Below the pieces are notes generated by a model. The model was not told where the DNA came from, ran no database searches, and saw only the letters and a program-made list of their open reading frames with translations. A program made the position numbers and the translations under genes. Shown here one piece after another: positions 6,613-15,516 of a stretch of 64,000 nucleotides of DNA (position 1 is the first letter of the stretch; every line of letters begins with the position of its first letter). Origin of the DNA: JAGVPT01 sp964439265 (GTDB taxonomy: Bacteria; Bacteroidota; Ignavibacteria; UBA10030; UBA8401); NCBI GenBank assembly GCA_964439265.1, contig CAYTOA010000013.1, positions 14,903-78,902 of the forward strand, read 5' to 3'.

Positions 6613-9534
6613 ATGATAAAGCTTACTTTCTGTTCCCTCCTCGCAATCCTGTTGCTTTTCCCGGTTAAAATGTTGGCTCAATCGGTCATCCTTCGAGGAC
6701 GCGTTCTCGAGTCAAAGAGCAGGACGCCGCTCGCGGGCGCCCACGTGAAACTTACCGGCAGCAACGATGCTGCCGAAACATTCATTACATCCACCGACGA
6801 GACGGGATACTTTAAGTTCTCAGGTATCGAGATGCATGCGTACTCGCTGGAAGCAACGTACGTCGGTTTCAACATGTACTCGAAAACAATTCATATCGAC
6901 AGCCAATCGATGGACTTGGCAGACTTGCTGATGACACAGATTCCCATTCAATTGCGAGAAGTGGACGTCGAAGGGTCGCCTCCTCCCGCAGTTCAAAAAG
7001 CAGACACGACGGAATTCAACGCCGGAGCATTCAAGACAAATCCAGACGCCGTTGCGGAAGACCTCGTTGGGAAACTTCCTGGTGTGATTGTTACCAACGG
7101 GACCGTCACCGCGCAGGGAGAGCAGGTTCAGCAGGTACTGGTGGACGGAAAACCATTCTTCGGCAGCGACCCGACGCTTGCGCTGCGTAATCTTCCCGCC
7201 GATGCCATAGCAAAAATTCAGATCTTTGACCAGATGAGCGACCAGGCTCAGTTCACAGGGTTCGACGATGGACAATCGGTAAAAACGCTCAACATCATCA
7301 CCAGAAACGATAAGCGCAATCAGCAATTTGGAAAAGCGTACGGAGGGTATGGCGACGACGACAGATATCTTGCCGGCGGAAGCGCCAATTATTTCCAGCA
7401 AGGGACAAGAGTGTCAGCCATCGGCCTGTCGAATAATCTGAACCAGCAAAACTTCTCCACCCAGGATCTTCTGGGAGTGGTGGGTAGCGGTAATCAGCGC
7501 GGAGGAGGAGGTGGTGGTGGCGGCGGATTTCGAGGCGGAGGGGGAGGAGGCGGGGGCTTCCAAGGCGGAGGNNNNNNNNNNNNNNNNNNNNNNNNNNNNN
7601 NNNNNNNNNNNNNNNNNNNNNNNNNNNNNNNNNNNNNNNNNNNNNNNNNNNNNNNNNNNNNNNNNNNNNNNGGCGGAGGGAATGTCAGCAATTTTCTTGT
7701 CGGACAACAAAACGGCATCGCGACAACAAATTCCATCGGATTGAACTATACCGATACGTGGGGAAGCCATATTACGGTGAGCCAAAGTTATTTCTTTAAC
7801 CTCACGAATACAGATAATACACAGAAGCTCCACATGCAGTATTTTCCGACTCCCGACTCGAGCACATTCTACGACGAAAACAGCAATGCGAACAGCAAGA
7901 ACGGCAATCACCGGTACGACATGAGGCTTGAGTACTCGGCCGATACGTTGAATTCAATTATCGATCTCCCAAAAGTATATTTCCAGAGCAATAACTCTTC
8001 GAGCATGCTGAACGGTGTTAACACGCTGTCGACGCAGGAATTGATCAACCAAACAGCCAACGGGAGTGACGCGAATACGAACGGAGATAATCTCTCGAAC
8101 CATATCGTGCTGAGACATAAATTTGATCTGCCCGGGAGGACGATCTCGCTGGACCTCGGAACCAGCTACAATCAGAAGCGGGGTACGACCCTCCAGCAGG
8201 CGAACAGCGAATACTATCGCGGTTCCGCAGCCGGCTCCGACACGATCAACCAACAGACGCCGATATTTTCCGATGGTTATACGCTCTCCTCACGACTAGC
8301 ATACACCGAGCCGATCGGACTAATAAGTCTGCTGCAATTTACGTACAATCCGTCGTATTCAAGGAGCAACTCGGACAACAAAAAATACAATTTTGATGCG
8401 CTCACCAACGAATACAGTCTGCCGGATACCGGACTCTCCAATACGTATCAGAACGAATATACAACACAAAACGGCGGGATTGCGTACCGCATAAGGGTAT
8501 CCGGTTTGAACGCGATGGCCGGTGCATCATACCAGGTTGCCTCGCTTCGGGGTCGGCAGGAGTTTCCTTTCACGAGCACGATAACGAGAACATACTACGA
8601 TGTACTGCCCAACGCTATGCTAACATATAACATGGCCGAACACACGAACCTGCGCATGTTCTTTCGCACATCGACACAAGCGCCCAGCATCGGCCAGCTG
8701 CAGGCCATCGTCGACAATTCCAATCCGCTCCAGCTCTCGACGGGAAACCCGAATCTCAACGAGTCGTACACTCAAACTCTGACGACGCGCTATATGGTCA
8801 CAAACGTCGACAATGCCCGCAGTACGTTCCTCTTATTGTCGGTTGTGCACACGAACGACTATATCGGGAATGCCACGTTAACGGCGCAGCGCGACACGGT
8901 GTTAACCGGGGGCATCCTGATGAATCGTGGCACGCAGCTTTCGTATCCGGTCAACCTCAACAATGAATGGAACGTTAATTCTTTCTTTACGCACAGCCTT
9001 GTCGTCGGATTTCTGAAGAGCAATTTGAACTTGACCTCAGGTCTGACGTTCAATCGTACTCCCGGGCTTATCAATCAGGACGTGAACATCGCCGAGACAT
9101 ACGGTCCGAGCTGCGGAGCTGTCCTCAGCAGCAACGTCAGCGAGGATGTCGATTTTACGCTGTCGTACATGGGCAACTACAACATTTCGAGGAACACCTT
9201 CGAGCCGGATCTGAACAGCCAGTATTATTCCCACACCGCAACCGTTAAAATGAATTTTATTTTTCTGGATGGAATGGTATTCAGGAATGAGATCGACAAC
9301 GCGCTCTATAGCGGCTTGAGCGGCGGGTTCGACAAAAATACTGTCTTATGGAATATGAGTCTCGGCAGGAAATTCTTTTCGAAGAAGCAGGCGGAACTGA
9401 CTGCCTCGGTTGTAGACCTGCTGAATCAAAACAAGAGCGTCAACCGGACGGTGACCGGAACCTACGTGGAAGATACTCAGAACAACGTTCTCGGCCGGTA
9501 TTTCATGCTGACGTTTACCTACACTGTGCGTTAA
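6613..9534 (+). CDS. TonB-dependent-receptor-type outer-membrane beta-barrel protein (interrupted by assembly gap)
   Basis: 973 codons as drawn, including a 100-N gap at 7572-7671, so length and frame across the gap are not certain. Order of parts: signal peptide (1-22), carboxypeptidase-regulatory-like domain (VILRGRVLESKSRTPLAGAHVKL), plug-like domain (EDLVGKLPGVIVTNGTVTAQ, VLVDGKPFFGSDP, IQIFDQMSDQAQF), then a long outer-membrane barrel of the OMP_b-brl_3 type ending in an aromatic-rich strand with LTFTYTVR. Next to the gap is a glycine-rich insertion of eight-Gly runs separated by FR and FQ. Family members without a clear TonB box may be transporters or adhesins; the ligand is unknown. 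Confidence 0.8.
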   Translation: MIKLTFCSLLAILLLFPVKMLAQSVILRGRVLESKSRTPLAGAHVKLTGSNDAAETFITSTDETGYFKFSGIEMHAYSLEATYVGFNMYSKTIHIDSQSMDLADLLMTQIPIQLREVDVEGSPPPAVQKADTTEFNAGAFKTNPDAVAEDLVGKLPGVIVTNGTVTAQGEQVQQVLVDGKPFFGSDPTLALRNLPADAIAKIQIFDQMSDQAQFTGFDDGQSVKTLNIITRNDKRNQQFGKAYGGYGDDDRYLAGGSANYFQQGTRVSAIGLSNNLNQQNFSTQDLLGVVGSGNQRGGGGGGGGGFRGGGGGGGGFQGGXXXXXXXXXXXXXXXXXXXXXXXXXXXXXXXXXXGGGNVSNFLVGQQNGIATTNSIGLNYTDTWGSHITVSQSYFFNLTNTDNTQKLHMQYFPTPDSSTFYDENSNANSKNGNHRYDMRLEYSADTLNSIIDLPKVYFQSNNSSSMLNGVNTLSTQELINQTANGSDANTNGDNLSNHIVLRHKFDLPGRTISLDLGTSYNQKRGTTLQQANSEYYRGSAAGSDTINQQTPIFSDGYTLSSRLAYTEPIGLISLLQFTYNPSYSRSNSDNKKYNFDALTNEYSLPDTGLSNTYQNEYTTQNGGIAYRIRVSGLNAMAGASYQVASLRGRQEFPFTSTITRTYYDVLPNAMLTYNMAEHTNLRMFFRTSTQAPSIGQLQAIVDNSNPLQLSTGNPNLNESYTQTLTTRYMVTNVDNARSTFLLLSVVHTNDYIGNATLTAQRDTVLTGGILMNRGTQLSYPVNLNNEWNVNSFFTHSLVVGFLKSNLNLTSGLTFNRTPGLINQDVNIAETYGPSCGAVLSSNVSEDVDFTLSYMGNYNISRNTFEPDLNSQYYSHTATVKMNFIFLDGMVFRNEIDNALYSGLSGGFDKNTVLWNMSLGRKFFSKKQAELTASVVDLLNQNKSVNRTVTGTYVEDTQNNVLGRYFMLTFTYTVR
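7572..7671. other. Assembly gap (100 N)
   Basis: Exactly 100 undetermined bases between GGA/GGC-repeat DNA on both sides. The round number is typical of an unknown-length scaffold join; low-complexity glycine codons probably caused the break. Confidence 0.97.
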
Positions 9535-9550
9535 TCAATTATCCACTATC

Positions 9551-9605
9551 ATACGAGTGTTGCCATGACTTTCCCAGCCGGATTCAGGCATGGCATCACT
9601 CGTAT
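9551..9605. terminator. Long inverted repeat between convergent genes
   Basis: Arms 9551-9567 and 9589-9605 pair over 17 bases with one mismatch around a 21-base loop. It lies in the 83-base spacer between the stop codons of the receptor gene and the dienelactone hydrolase gene, where it could act on transcripts from both sides. It lacks a T-run, so factor-independent termination is not proven. Confidence 0.55.
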
Positions 9606-9617
9606 CTATGCTGCAGT

Positions 9618-10406
9618 TCACTTCTTAAAGATCATCCCAAAAAAGTCTTCCATATCTGCCCACGATTTCTTGTCGGCTTTTTCGTTATATGCGATCGGGA
9701 TGTTGAATTTCTTCCCAGCCTCCGTCGAAGCCGGATTTGTGAAGGCGTGCAAAGCATCAGGATAGTCGATGAATTTGTAGTGCGCCTTCGACGAATCCAT
9801 ATCTGCTTTGAACTTCTTTACCGCTGCTTCCGGATTAAACAAATCGGCCGCGCCGTTGCAGACAAGGATCTTTGCTTTGATGGTGCCGGGTTTCGCGGGC
9901 GTCACCGCTGCCAGGCTGCCGTGGAAGCTGACCACTCCCTGCAGGTCCGCTCCTGCACACGCCATGTTCAGCGCAACTCCGCCGCCAAAACAATAGCCGA
10001 TCGCCGCGATGCGGGTTGGGTCGACAGCTTTGTTCTTTTTCAACAACTCTAAGGCCGCGAGAAAACGGGACTGCATCCCTTTCATATTGCTCATGACGCC
10101 GCCGGCCAACTTTCCCGCGTCCGAAGGATTGTCGGCGATTTTTCCGTCTCCGTACATATCGACCGCAAACGCTACATAACCAAGATCCGCAAGCATATCG
10201 GCGCGCTTGCGCGAATAATCGTTGTTGCCCCACCATTCATGAACGACAAGCACTCCTGGCATTTTCTCCTTCATCGAGTCTTTATATGCCAGATACCCTT
10301 TCATAGTAACTCCATCTGCCGAATACGAAACTTCTTCGCGAACAATTCCGGCGTAAGCTGCGACGGTTGTCATCAATAGACATGTAACAAGAGCAAGGCG
10401 CATCAT
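9618..10406 (-). CDS. Secreted dienelactone hydrolase-family protein
   Basis: 262 residues. A signal peptide (about 1-20, ending AYAG) is followed by a dienelactone hydrolase domain: VLVVHEWWGNNDYSRKRADM, the nucleophile elbow IGYCFGGGVAL with Cys as nucleophile, the Asp region CNGAADLF, and DALHAFTNP containing the His. Cys-His-Asp is the known catalytic triad of this family, which hydrolyses lactones or esters. Two adjacent ATGs compete; the one at 10403 is 7 bases from GGAGG (10411-10415) and may be the true start. It is periplasmic by prediction; natural substrate unknown. Confidence 0.85.
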   Translation of the reverse strand: MMRLALVTCLLMTTVAAYAGIVREEVSYSADGVTMKGYLAYKDSMKEKMPGVLVVHEWWGNNDYSRKRADMLADLGYVAFAVDMYGDGKIADNPSDAGKLAGGVMSNMKGMQSRFLAALELLKKNKAVDPTRIAAIGYCFGGGVALNMACAGADLQGVVSFHGSLAAVTPAKPGTIKAKILVCNGAADLFNPEAAVKKFKADMDSSKAHYKFIDYPDALHAFTNPASTEAGKKFNIPIAYNEKADKKSWADMEDFFGMIFKK

Positions 10407-10719
10407 GCGACCTCCATAAATAGTTTAGAGAATAATTGGGTTGGGGGATTGGCTAAATGAATTGTACTAAATTGCTGATTAAGGAGCAACGGCGGGGAGG
10501 AGCCGGTCGTGAGGTATTTTGGCTATTAGACCCTTCGACGCGTCCCCCTTCGCGGGACTTGCTCAGGGTGAACAGGTGATGATCATCCTAAGTAAGTGAG
10601 CGCTGCGAATGCATCGTCAACGACCCGATGGGCCGTCGACCCGTCGGGAGGGAACATGTAACTACGGTCTAAACCGAAGTAGCTCACTACCTAAGAGCCG
10701 CATGGATGGCTCGTCCAAA
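10407..10719. other. 313-base spacer rich in palindromes
   Basis: Lies between the start of the dienelactone hydrolase gene and the stop of ychF, both on the minus strand. It contains an element beginning CCCTTCGAC and ending GCTCAGGGTGAAC (10531-10573, inner hairpin 10542-10546/10554-10558) and copy 2 of the twin-hairpin repeat (10604-10649). No gene seen. Confidence 0.6.
10604..10649. repeat. Twin-hairpin intergenic repeat, copy 2
   Basis: The plus-strand stretch 10619-10649 matches the reverse complement of 1074-1104 at 25 of 31 positions, and the small hairpin next to it (around 10604-10617) corresponds to the 1108-1124 hairpin of copy 1. It lies about 70 bases downstream of the ychF stop. 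Confidence 0.65.
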
Positions 10720-11805
10720 TCAGCTGTGCCGGATCGAAATGATGTCCCCATCGCAGACGAGGTATTCTTTTCCTTCCAGCCTCCAGTGTCCGGTCTCCTT
10801 CGCTTTGGCGAACGATCCCCCCTGCTCGATGAACTGATCGTAGGGCACCACCTCAGCCCTGATGAACTTATTGACGAAGTCAGAATGGATTACTCCCGCG
10901 GCTTCCTGTGCGGTCATGCCTTTTCGTATCGTCCACGCCCTGCACTCGTCCTCACCGACGGTAAGAAACGACTGCAGTCCAAGGATGGCGTAGGCTTCGC
11001 GGATCAGCGTATCGAGGGCCGACTCCTTGATACCGTATTCTCCCATGAACATTGATGCCTCGTCATTCGGAAGCTCGGACATTTCCATCTCGATCTTTCC
11101 AAAGAACGAAACGACTTTTGTGCGGCTCCCCTTTTTCTTCTCCGACACAAGACCTACGGTCTCAACGTAACTCTTGAGCTGGGATTCATCGAAGTTCAAC
11201 GCGATAAGCATCGGCTTGAGTGTAAGGAGCTGATACGTCTTGAGGATGGAGGCTTCCTCTTTTGTGAAGTCGACTTCCCGGAGCGGCTTTTCCTGGTCAA
11301 GACTGCGCCGGCATTTTTCAAGCACAGGCAATTCTTTTTTTAGCAGCTCATCCTGGGTCTTCTGGATCTGCTTGTTGATCCGGTCCATGCGCGTTTCGAC
11401 GATCGACAGGTCGGAGATGAGAAACTCGGTTTCGAACGAAGAAATATCCCGCAGAGCGTCGATGGAACCTTCAGGATGCGGGACTGCATCGTTCTCGAAC
11501 AACCGCACGACCTGAACCAATGCGTCGTTCGTTTTAACATTCGAGAGGAAGTTCGTCGTGAACTGGGTCGAGCCCGATTCTCCTTTCTTCAATCCGACAA
11601 CGTCCACAAACTCGATCGTGGCGTGGACAGTGCTTTTCGGCGAAAAGATCGCAGAACATTTATCCAGCCGCGCGTCCGGTATTTTCACGATCGCATGATG
11701 CGCTTCGATCTTGGTGAGGACGGAGGGATCAAGATGCGTTTTTGTGATGGTTTGAAAGAGAGTTGATTTTCCTGAGAACGGTAGACCGACGATGCCGATT
11801 TGCAT
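10720..11805 (-). CDS. ychF: Ribosome-binding ATPase YchF (OLA1/Obg family)
   Basis: 361 residues, the usual length. The N-terminus MQIGIVGLPFSGKSTLFQTI carries the P-loop; DVVGLKKGES is the G3/switch II region; LIALNFDE replaces the NKxD of true GTPases, in keeping with the ATP preference of YchF (family NMxE). A coiled coil (about 120-180) and a C-terminal TGS domain ending in EYLVCDGDIISIRHS follow. YchF binds ribosomes and responds to stress. The P-loop reads GLPFSGKST, where many homologues have GLPNVGKST; Asn-Val is replaced by Phe-Ser. Confidence 0.93.
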   Translation of the reverse strand: MQIGIVGLPFSGKSTLFQTITKTHLDPSVLTKIEAHHAIVKIPDARLDKCSAIFSPKSTVHATIEFVDVVGLKKGESGSTQFTTNFLSNVKTNDALVQVVRLFENDAVPHPEGSIDALRDISSFETEFLISDLSIVETRMDRINKQIQKTQDELLKKELPVLEKCRRSLDQEKPLREVDFTKEEASILKTYQLLTLKPMLIALNFDESQLKSYVETVGLVSEKKKGSRTKVVSFFGKIEMEMSELPNDEASMFMGEYGIKESALDTLIREAYAILGLQSFLTVGEDECRAWTIRKGMTAQEAAGVIHSDFVNKFIRAEVVPYDQFIEQGGSFAKAKETGHWRLEGKEYLVCDGDIISIRHS

Positions 11806-12113
11806 AGGAGTGCCTTCAATGAGTGCGAAGCTGTATTACGGAGCAGAAGTTGCCCGGTCAAGATACAAAAATTTGCAGAAAGATATGGGGGAATATCGAC
11901 AGAGTGGCTGGAGGAAAAAAAGACGACGTACTAGTGCTGTTTCTCAAAAATAATCTTGCAATTTGTAACCGCTAAGACGCCAAGCACGCTAAGAAGTTAT
12001 GAGTATTAATGAGCAACAATACTCCTGGCGTTCTCCGCGCCTTGGCGGTAAAACACGAAATTATTTATTGGAAACGGCATTAGCGGTCTTTTAAACAGGT
12101 CGCAGAAGGAGGC
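11806..12113. other. Spacer with nested inverted repeats
   Basis: About 300 bases upstream of ychF and downstream of the Spy-like gene, holding the ychF promoter region by position and a nested palindrome at 11967-12049. No coding region seen. Confidence 0.55.
11967..12049. repeat. Nested inverted repeat with ACCGC(T/C)AAG ends
   Basis: The left end reads ACCGCTAAGACGCCAAG and the right end, read on the other strand, begins ACCGCCAAGGCGC, so the ends are imperfect inverted repeats. Inside is a perfect 7-bp hairpin with arms 12001-12007 and 12018-12024. The form is that of a small palindromic dispersed element. Confidence 0.5.
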
Positions 12114-12144
12114 AAAAAAAGGCCTCGAAATCACCCTCGAGGCC
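12114..12144 (-). terminator. Factor-independent terminator of the Spy-like gene
   Basis: Stem 12121-12128 / 12137-12144 (8 bp, GC-rich, 8-base loop) followed in minus-strand direction by seven T (12114-12120). It lies 22 bases after the stop codon of the gene. Confidence 0.85.
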
Positions 12145-12166
12145 CTCAGACAAACGGCAGCTTCCG

Positions 12167-12529
12167 TTAATTTTGTCTTTGACGCATCATTGCTTCCCGC
12201 GCTTTTTTTATTGCTTCATATTTTTCTTTTTGATCCGGCTTCAGCAATGCCTCTATCTTTTCGTCAGTCGACTTCATCATCCCCATCATCGCTTCCCGCC
12301 TCGAATCACGGTCGCTGACGGAATCCATCAGTGCCTGCCGCTTGCCGGCCATGTCTTTGAAGATGCTGGTGATCTGTTCCACCTGTTTGTCGTCCAGGCC
12401 CAGGGAATCCTTAAGCTGTTTCACCCTCTCTTCAGGGGTCATTCTCATCATCCCCTGAGCCATAGAATTGGCCGTAAAAACGCACGAGACGATCAGCATT
12501 GCGAACAACAGCGATAGGTAGTATCGCAT
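12167..12529 (-). CDS. Spy/CpxP-like periplasmic protein
   Basis: 120 residues. A signal peptide ends near SMAQ; the mature part is helical and charged with LGLDDKQVEQI and LLKPDQKEKYEAI, matching the two LTxxQ-type motifs of the Spy/CpxP/CnrX family, which includes periplasmic chaperones and metal-responsive sensors. It is rich in Met (MMRMTPEE, EAMMGMMKS, AMMRQRQN), which would fit metal binding, though this is inference. The ATG at 12529 is used because AGGAGTG lies 8 bases upstream; an in-frame TTG at 12544 is disfavoured. It is a single-gene unit ending in a strong terminator. Confidence 0.75.
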   Translation of the reverse strand: MRYYLSLLFAMLIVSCVFTANSMAQGMMRMTPEERVKQLKDSLGLDDKQVEQITSIFKDMAGKRQALMDSVSDRDSRREAMMGMMKSTDEKIEALLKPDQKEKYEAIKKAREAMMRQRQN

Positions 12530-12812
12530 AGAACACTCCTTCAATAATTGATGATGTAGTTAATTGAGACCGAGCACGCCATTCCAAGCTCAAGATTTTT
12601 ATCCACTGGTTAGAAAACCGGCGGTCGCAAAGGTTTAACTATGTTAGTTGATACGGTGAAAGCGATTCGCTCTCGATCATCAAGAATGCATGATGAAAAG
12701 CCGTTCTCTTGATCAAAGGCCATCTCCTAGGCTGTGCTGGTTTTTGGCTGACCGTCCAACGTTGCAATTGGCAGTCGATTTTTCTACTTTTTTTTAAGTT
12801 CTACGTTAATAT

Positions 12813-13151
12813 ATGAAAATGAAACTGACATCCCTATCTGAGCTTCAGCGCCTATTGCCCGAATCCGACCGTCAACCGTCACCGATCCGTGACGACAGCG
12901 CCACGTCACACAACGGCAAGGGGAGAAGTGTTCGGGTCTCATTAGAGACCCAAGGAAGAAAAGGAAAGAGCGTGACACTCGTCTCGGGATTGCAGCACAA
13001 TCCCGGCACGATGGAAGAGATCGCGAAAATTCTCAAGCAGCACTGCGGAGCGGGAGGGACGGTGAAGGAAGGAAAGATAGAAATCCAGGGAGACCAGCGG
13101 GTTAGAGTGAAGGAGAAACTGAAGGAGATTGGATATGTTCCAAATGGGTAG
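12813..13151 (+). CDS. SUI1/YciH-family translation factor-like protein
   Basis: 112 residues. The C-terminal two thirds form an eIF1/SUI1 domain: VRVSLETQGRKGKSVTLVSG, then TMEEIAKILKQHCGAGGTVK and IEIQGDQRVRVKEKLKEIGY. The SUI1 domain of eIF1 and bacterial YciH monitors start-codon recognition on the small ribosomal subunit; in bacteria the role is accessory. The N-terminal 35 residues are low in conservation. A second ATG at 12819 is possible. No Shine-Dalgarno sequence is visible; the leader is A/T-rich. Confidence 0.88.
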   Translation: MKMKLTSLSELQRLLPESDRQPSPIRDDSATSHNGKGRSVRVSLETQGRKGKSVTLVSGLQHNPGTMEEIAKILKQHCGAGGTVKEGKIEIQGDQRVRVKEKLKEIGYVPNG

Positions 13152-13219
13152 AGGGTTTTCACGAATTCAAATGAAAGTTTTTACGACAATCAATAAAGAA
13201 ATGTCAAAAGGAGTTAAGT

Positions 13220-14209
13220 ATGAAGACGAGAACGCTCGGCAGGAAGGGACCCACAGTGTCGGCCATAGGTCTTGGATGCATGGGAATGTCTGAGTTTTAC
13301 GGGATCGGCGACGACAAAGAATCAACGGCAACCATTCACCGTGCTCTGGAACTCGGAGTGACGCTTCTCGATACGGCGGATATGTACGGTCCGTTCAAAA
13401 ATGAAGAGCTCGTCGGCAAGGCGATCAAAGACAGGCGTGAGAGAGTGTTTCTCGCGACAAAGTTCGGCATTGTCCGGAATCCGGCGAACCCGGCACTCCG
13501 CGGCATCAACGGAAAGCCCGAATACGTTCGAACATCGTGCGATGCAAGCATGAAGCGCCTGGGCGTCGACGTGATCGACCTGTACTATCTTCACCGGGTT
13601 GACCCGGAGACGCCGATCGAAGAAACAGTCGGAGCAATGAGTGAATTGGTGAAAAAGGGAAATGTCCGATTCATCGGGCTGTCTGAAGCGAGCGCAGCGA
13701 CGCTCCGGCGCGCGCATGCCGTCCACCCGATCACTGCGCTCCAATCGGAATACTCTCTTTGGACACGCGACCCCGAAGAAAATATTCTCGAAGCCTGCCG
13801 TGACCTCGGCATTGGGTTTGTGGCCTACAGTCCGCTTGGCCGAGGATTCCTCACGGGTGAAATCAAAAGCATTGAGGATTTGGCGCCCAGCGACTTCCGC
13901 CGCCACTCTCCCCGGTTTCAAGCTGAGAATTTTCAGCATAACCTTGAGCTCGTGAAACGAGTTGAAAAAATTGCTCTGGAGAAAAAGTGTACTCCATCGC
14001 AGCTCGCCTTGGCCTGGGTAACAGCGCAGGGAGAGGACATCGTCCCGATCCCAGGGACAAAACGTAGAAAATTTCTGGAAGAGAATGTTGCATCCCTGAA
14101 CGTCGTGCTTTCGGCTGATGACCTGAAGCGCATCAACGAGGTCATTCCCCGCGGAGCGGCGTCGGGAACACGCTATGCCGCATCGGCGATGCCGTCCGTC
14201 AACAGGTGA
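13220..14209 (+). CDS. Aldo/keto reductase
   Basis: 329 residues. N-terminal TRTLGRKGPTVSAIGLGCMG and LLDTADMYGPFKNEELVGKA show the AKR barrel with catalytic Asp and Tyr; Lys is in VFLATKFG and His in LYYLHRVD, completing the tetrad. The C-terminal VPIPGTKRRKFLEENVAS contains the NADPH-binding signature. It is closest in pattern to the AKR13-type reductases (YakC and plant/fungal relatives) that reduce small aldehydes or ketones. AAAGGAG lies 7 bases before the ATG. Physiological substrate unknown. Confidence 0.9.
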   Translation: MKTRTLGRKGPTVSAIGLGCMGMSEFYGIGDDKESTATIHRALELGVTLLDTADMYGPFKNEELVGKAIKDRRERVFLATKFGIVRNPANPALRGINGKPEYVRTSCDASMKRLGVDVIDLYYLHRVDPETPIEETVGAMSELVKKGNVRFIGLSEASAATLRRAHAVHPITALQSEYSLWTRDPEENILEACRDLGIGFVAYSPLGRGFLTGEIKSIEDLAPSDFRRHSPRFQAENFQHNLELVKRVEKIALEKKCTPSQLALAWVTAQGEDIVPIPGTKRRKFLEENVASLNVVLSADDLKRINEVIPRGAASGTRYAASAMPSVNR

Positions 14210-14248
14210 GCCAATGCTCAAAGGCTTGTCCACGTTATATCCATTCTT

Positions 14249-15493
14249 ATGAAGCGAAGAAAGAACAGGGTTCCGGACAAAGCAGCTGGAAGTGCCAATC
14301 CAGCGCATTGGAAACTTCCGCCTGTTCTGTATGCTGGAATTGTGCTCGTGATGATCGGATGCATATACTTCGTGATCCGAACGCTGCGCAGCTCAACGAC
14401 AACTAGTAATACACAAATTGTCGTAAAGGCAGACCACGAGAAGCTGAAACCGGAAGATGCCCTCGCGATCACTGTCCGACGCGCGTACGCTGTAGACAAA
14501 AGGTTTCAGGAGGTCTATAATAACGGATGGGAAGCGGCGAACGGAGCGATCGGAGAAGCTTTTCTTTATGCCGCGACCGGCGATCACAATCTGCTCGATA
14601 GGTATCTCAATGAGCGTAAACTGACGAAGCTGTTCAATGGAACATGGGTTGACGACCGTGCCTGGATATGCCTTGCGGAATTGTACTGGTGGCGGTTCTC
14701 GGGTAAGACCCATACCGAGTGGGTCGAAGATGCGAGAGAGCGGTATCTTGAAGCGAGGAATGAGGGACGGCTTTCGAATCACGAGGGATTCTGGAGCTGG
14801 TACAGCTGGCCTCCGAATTCAAATGTCAACGACATGATCATCACGAACAGCAACACGAATCAGATGGTCACCGTTGCGTGCATGCTGTACCAAGCGACAC
14901 ACGACCGGCAATTCTATAACGACGCAATGAGAGTATGGGAAGGGGATCGAAAGTATCCGGGAATTGAGAAAACATTCTACCGAGGCGACGGCAAATGGGA
15001 AGGTAAAGGAGGGAGGGCGGCGTTCGGCAAACAGCTTCCGTGGGAAGGGGCGTCGTACCTGGCAGTCGTCGCCGCACTGTATCGAATGACCGGAAACCAG
15101 AAATATAAAACCATTGCAGCGGCATCGGCAAAACGCATCATGGATCCGGCGAACGGGTGGGTCGATTCGACGGATTATTATCAGATACGGATGGATGGAA
15201 ACGGGGCGTTTGTTCATTTCATCTTGGATGCATATCTTGTCGCCCCGGAATCGCTTCCCGATGTACCGCAGAAAGTGGAACGGATGATGGAACACGTCTG
15301 GTCGAACCATCACGGGGCATCGTATGTTCTTCTTCATCGGCTGGGCGACGACGGGATACGCAATGGATGGAACCCTTCGGGGGGTGAGGAAGGATATGGC
15401 GTCGACCAGGTGGGAACCGTCCATCCCCAATCCCAGGCCGTTCGGGCGTTCGGAGTCCTCGCGTACGTGCTGCATGAGGATTTAAAAAAGTAG
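14249..15493 (+). CDS. GH76-like alpha-mannanase family protein, membrane-anchored
   Basis: 414 residues. One N-terminal membrane segment (about 22-46) is followed by an (alpha/alpha)6-type glycosidase domain. The pattern NGTWVDDRAWICLAELYWW contains the adjacent Asp pair (D135-D136, followed by RAW) that is the catalytic signature of glycoside hydrolase family 76 (alpha-1,6-mannanases); NSNTNQMVTVACMLYQATHD and YYQIRMDGNGAFVHFILDAYL are further helical repeats of such barrels. The assignment to GH76 is by motif only. It is two genes upstream of a GH47 alpha-mannosidase, which supports a mannan- or glycan-directed role on the cell surface or in the periplasm. A terminator-like hairpin follows directly. 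Confidence 0.65.
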   Translation: MKRRKNRVPDKAAGSANPAHWKLPPVLYAGIVLVMIGCIYFVIRTLRSSTTTSNTQIVVKADHEKLKPEDALAITVRRAYAVDKRFQEVYNNGWEAANGAIGEAFLYAATGDHNLLDRYLNERKLTKLFNGTWVDDRAWICLAELYWWRFSGKTHTEWVEDARERYLEARNEGRLSNHEGFWSWYSWPPNSNVNDMIITNSNTNQMVTVACMLYQATHDRQFYNDAMRVWEGDRKYPGIEKTFYRGDGKWEGKGGRAAFGKQLPWEGASYLAVVAALYRMTGNQKYKTIAAASAKRIMDPANGWVDSTDYYQIRMDGNGAFVHFILDAYLVAPESLPDVPQKVERMMEHVWSNHHGASYVLLHRLGDDGIRNGWNPSGGEEGYGVDQVGTVHPQSQAVRAFGVLAYVLHEDLKK

Positions 15494-15516
15494 GGGCGGA
15501 AAAGATCCGCCCCATT
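15493..15516 (+). terminator. Hairpin after the GH76-like gene
   Basis: Stem 15493-15500 / 15506-15513 (8 bp, GGGGCGGA type, 5-base loop), preceded by an A-run and followed by ATTATTA. It overlaps the last base of the stop codon. A weak T-tract makes termination efficiency uncertain. Confidence 0.6.

Noticed and set aside
7494..7736. Minus-strand frame rich in proline across the gap
   Set aside because: It is the antisense of the poly-glycine codons in the barrel gene.
12600..12810. Possible small RNA before the SUI1 gene
   Set aside because: Short repeats and a T-run are present, but no stable hairpin with terminator was found.
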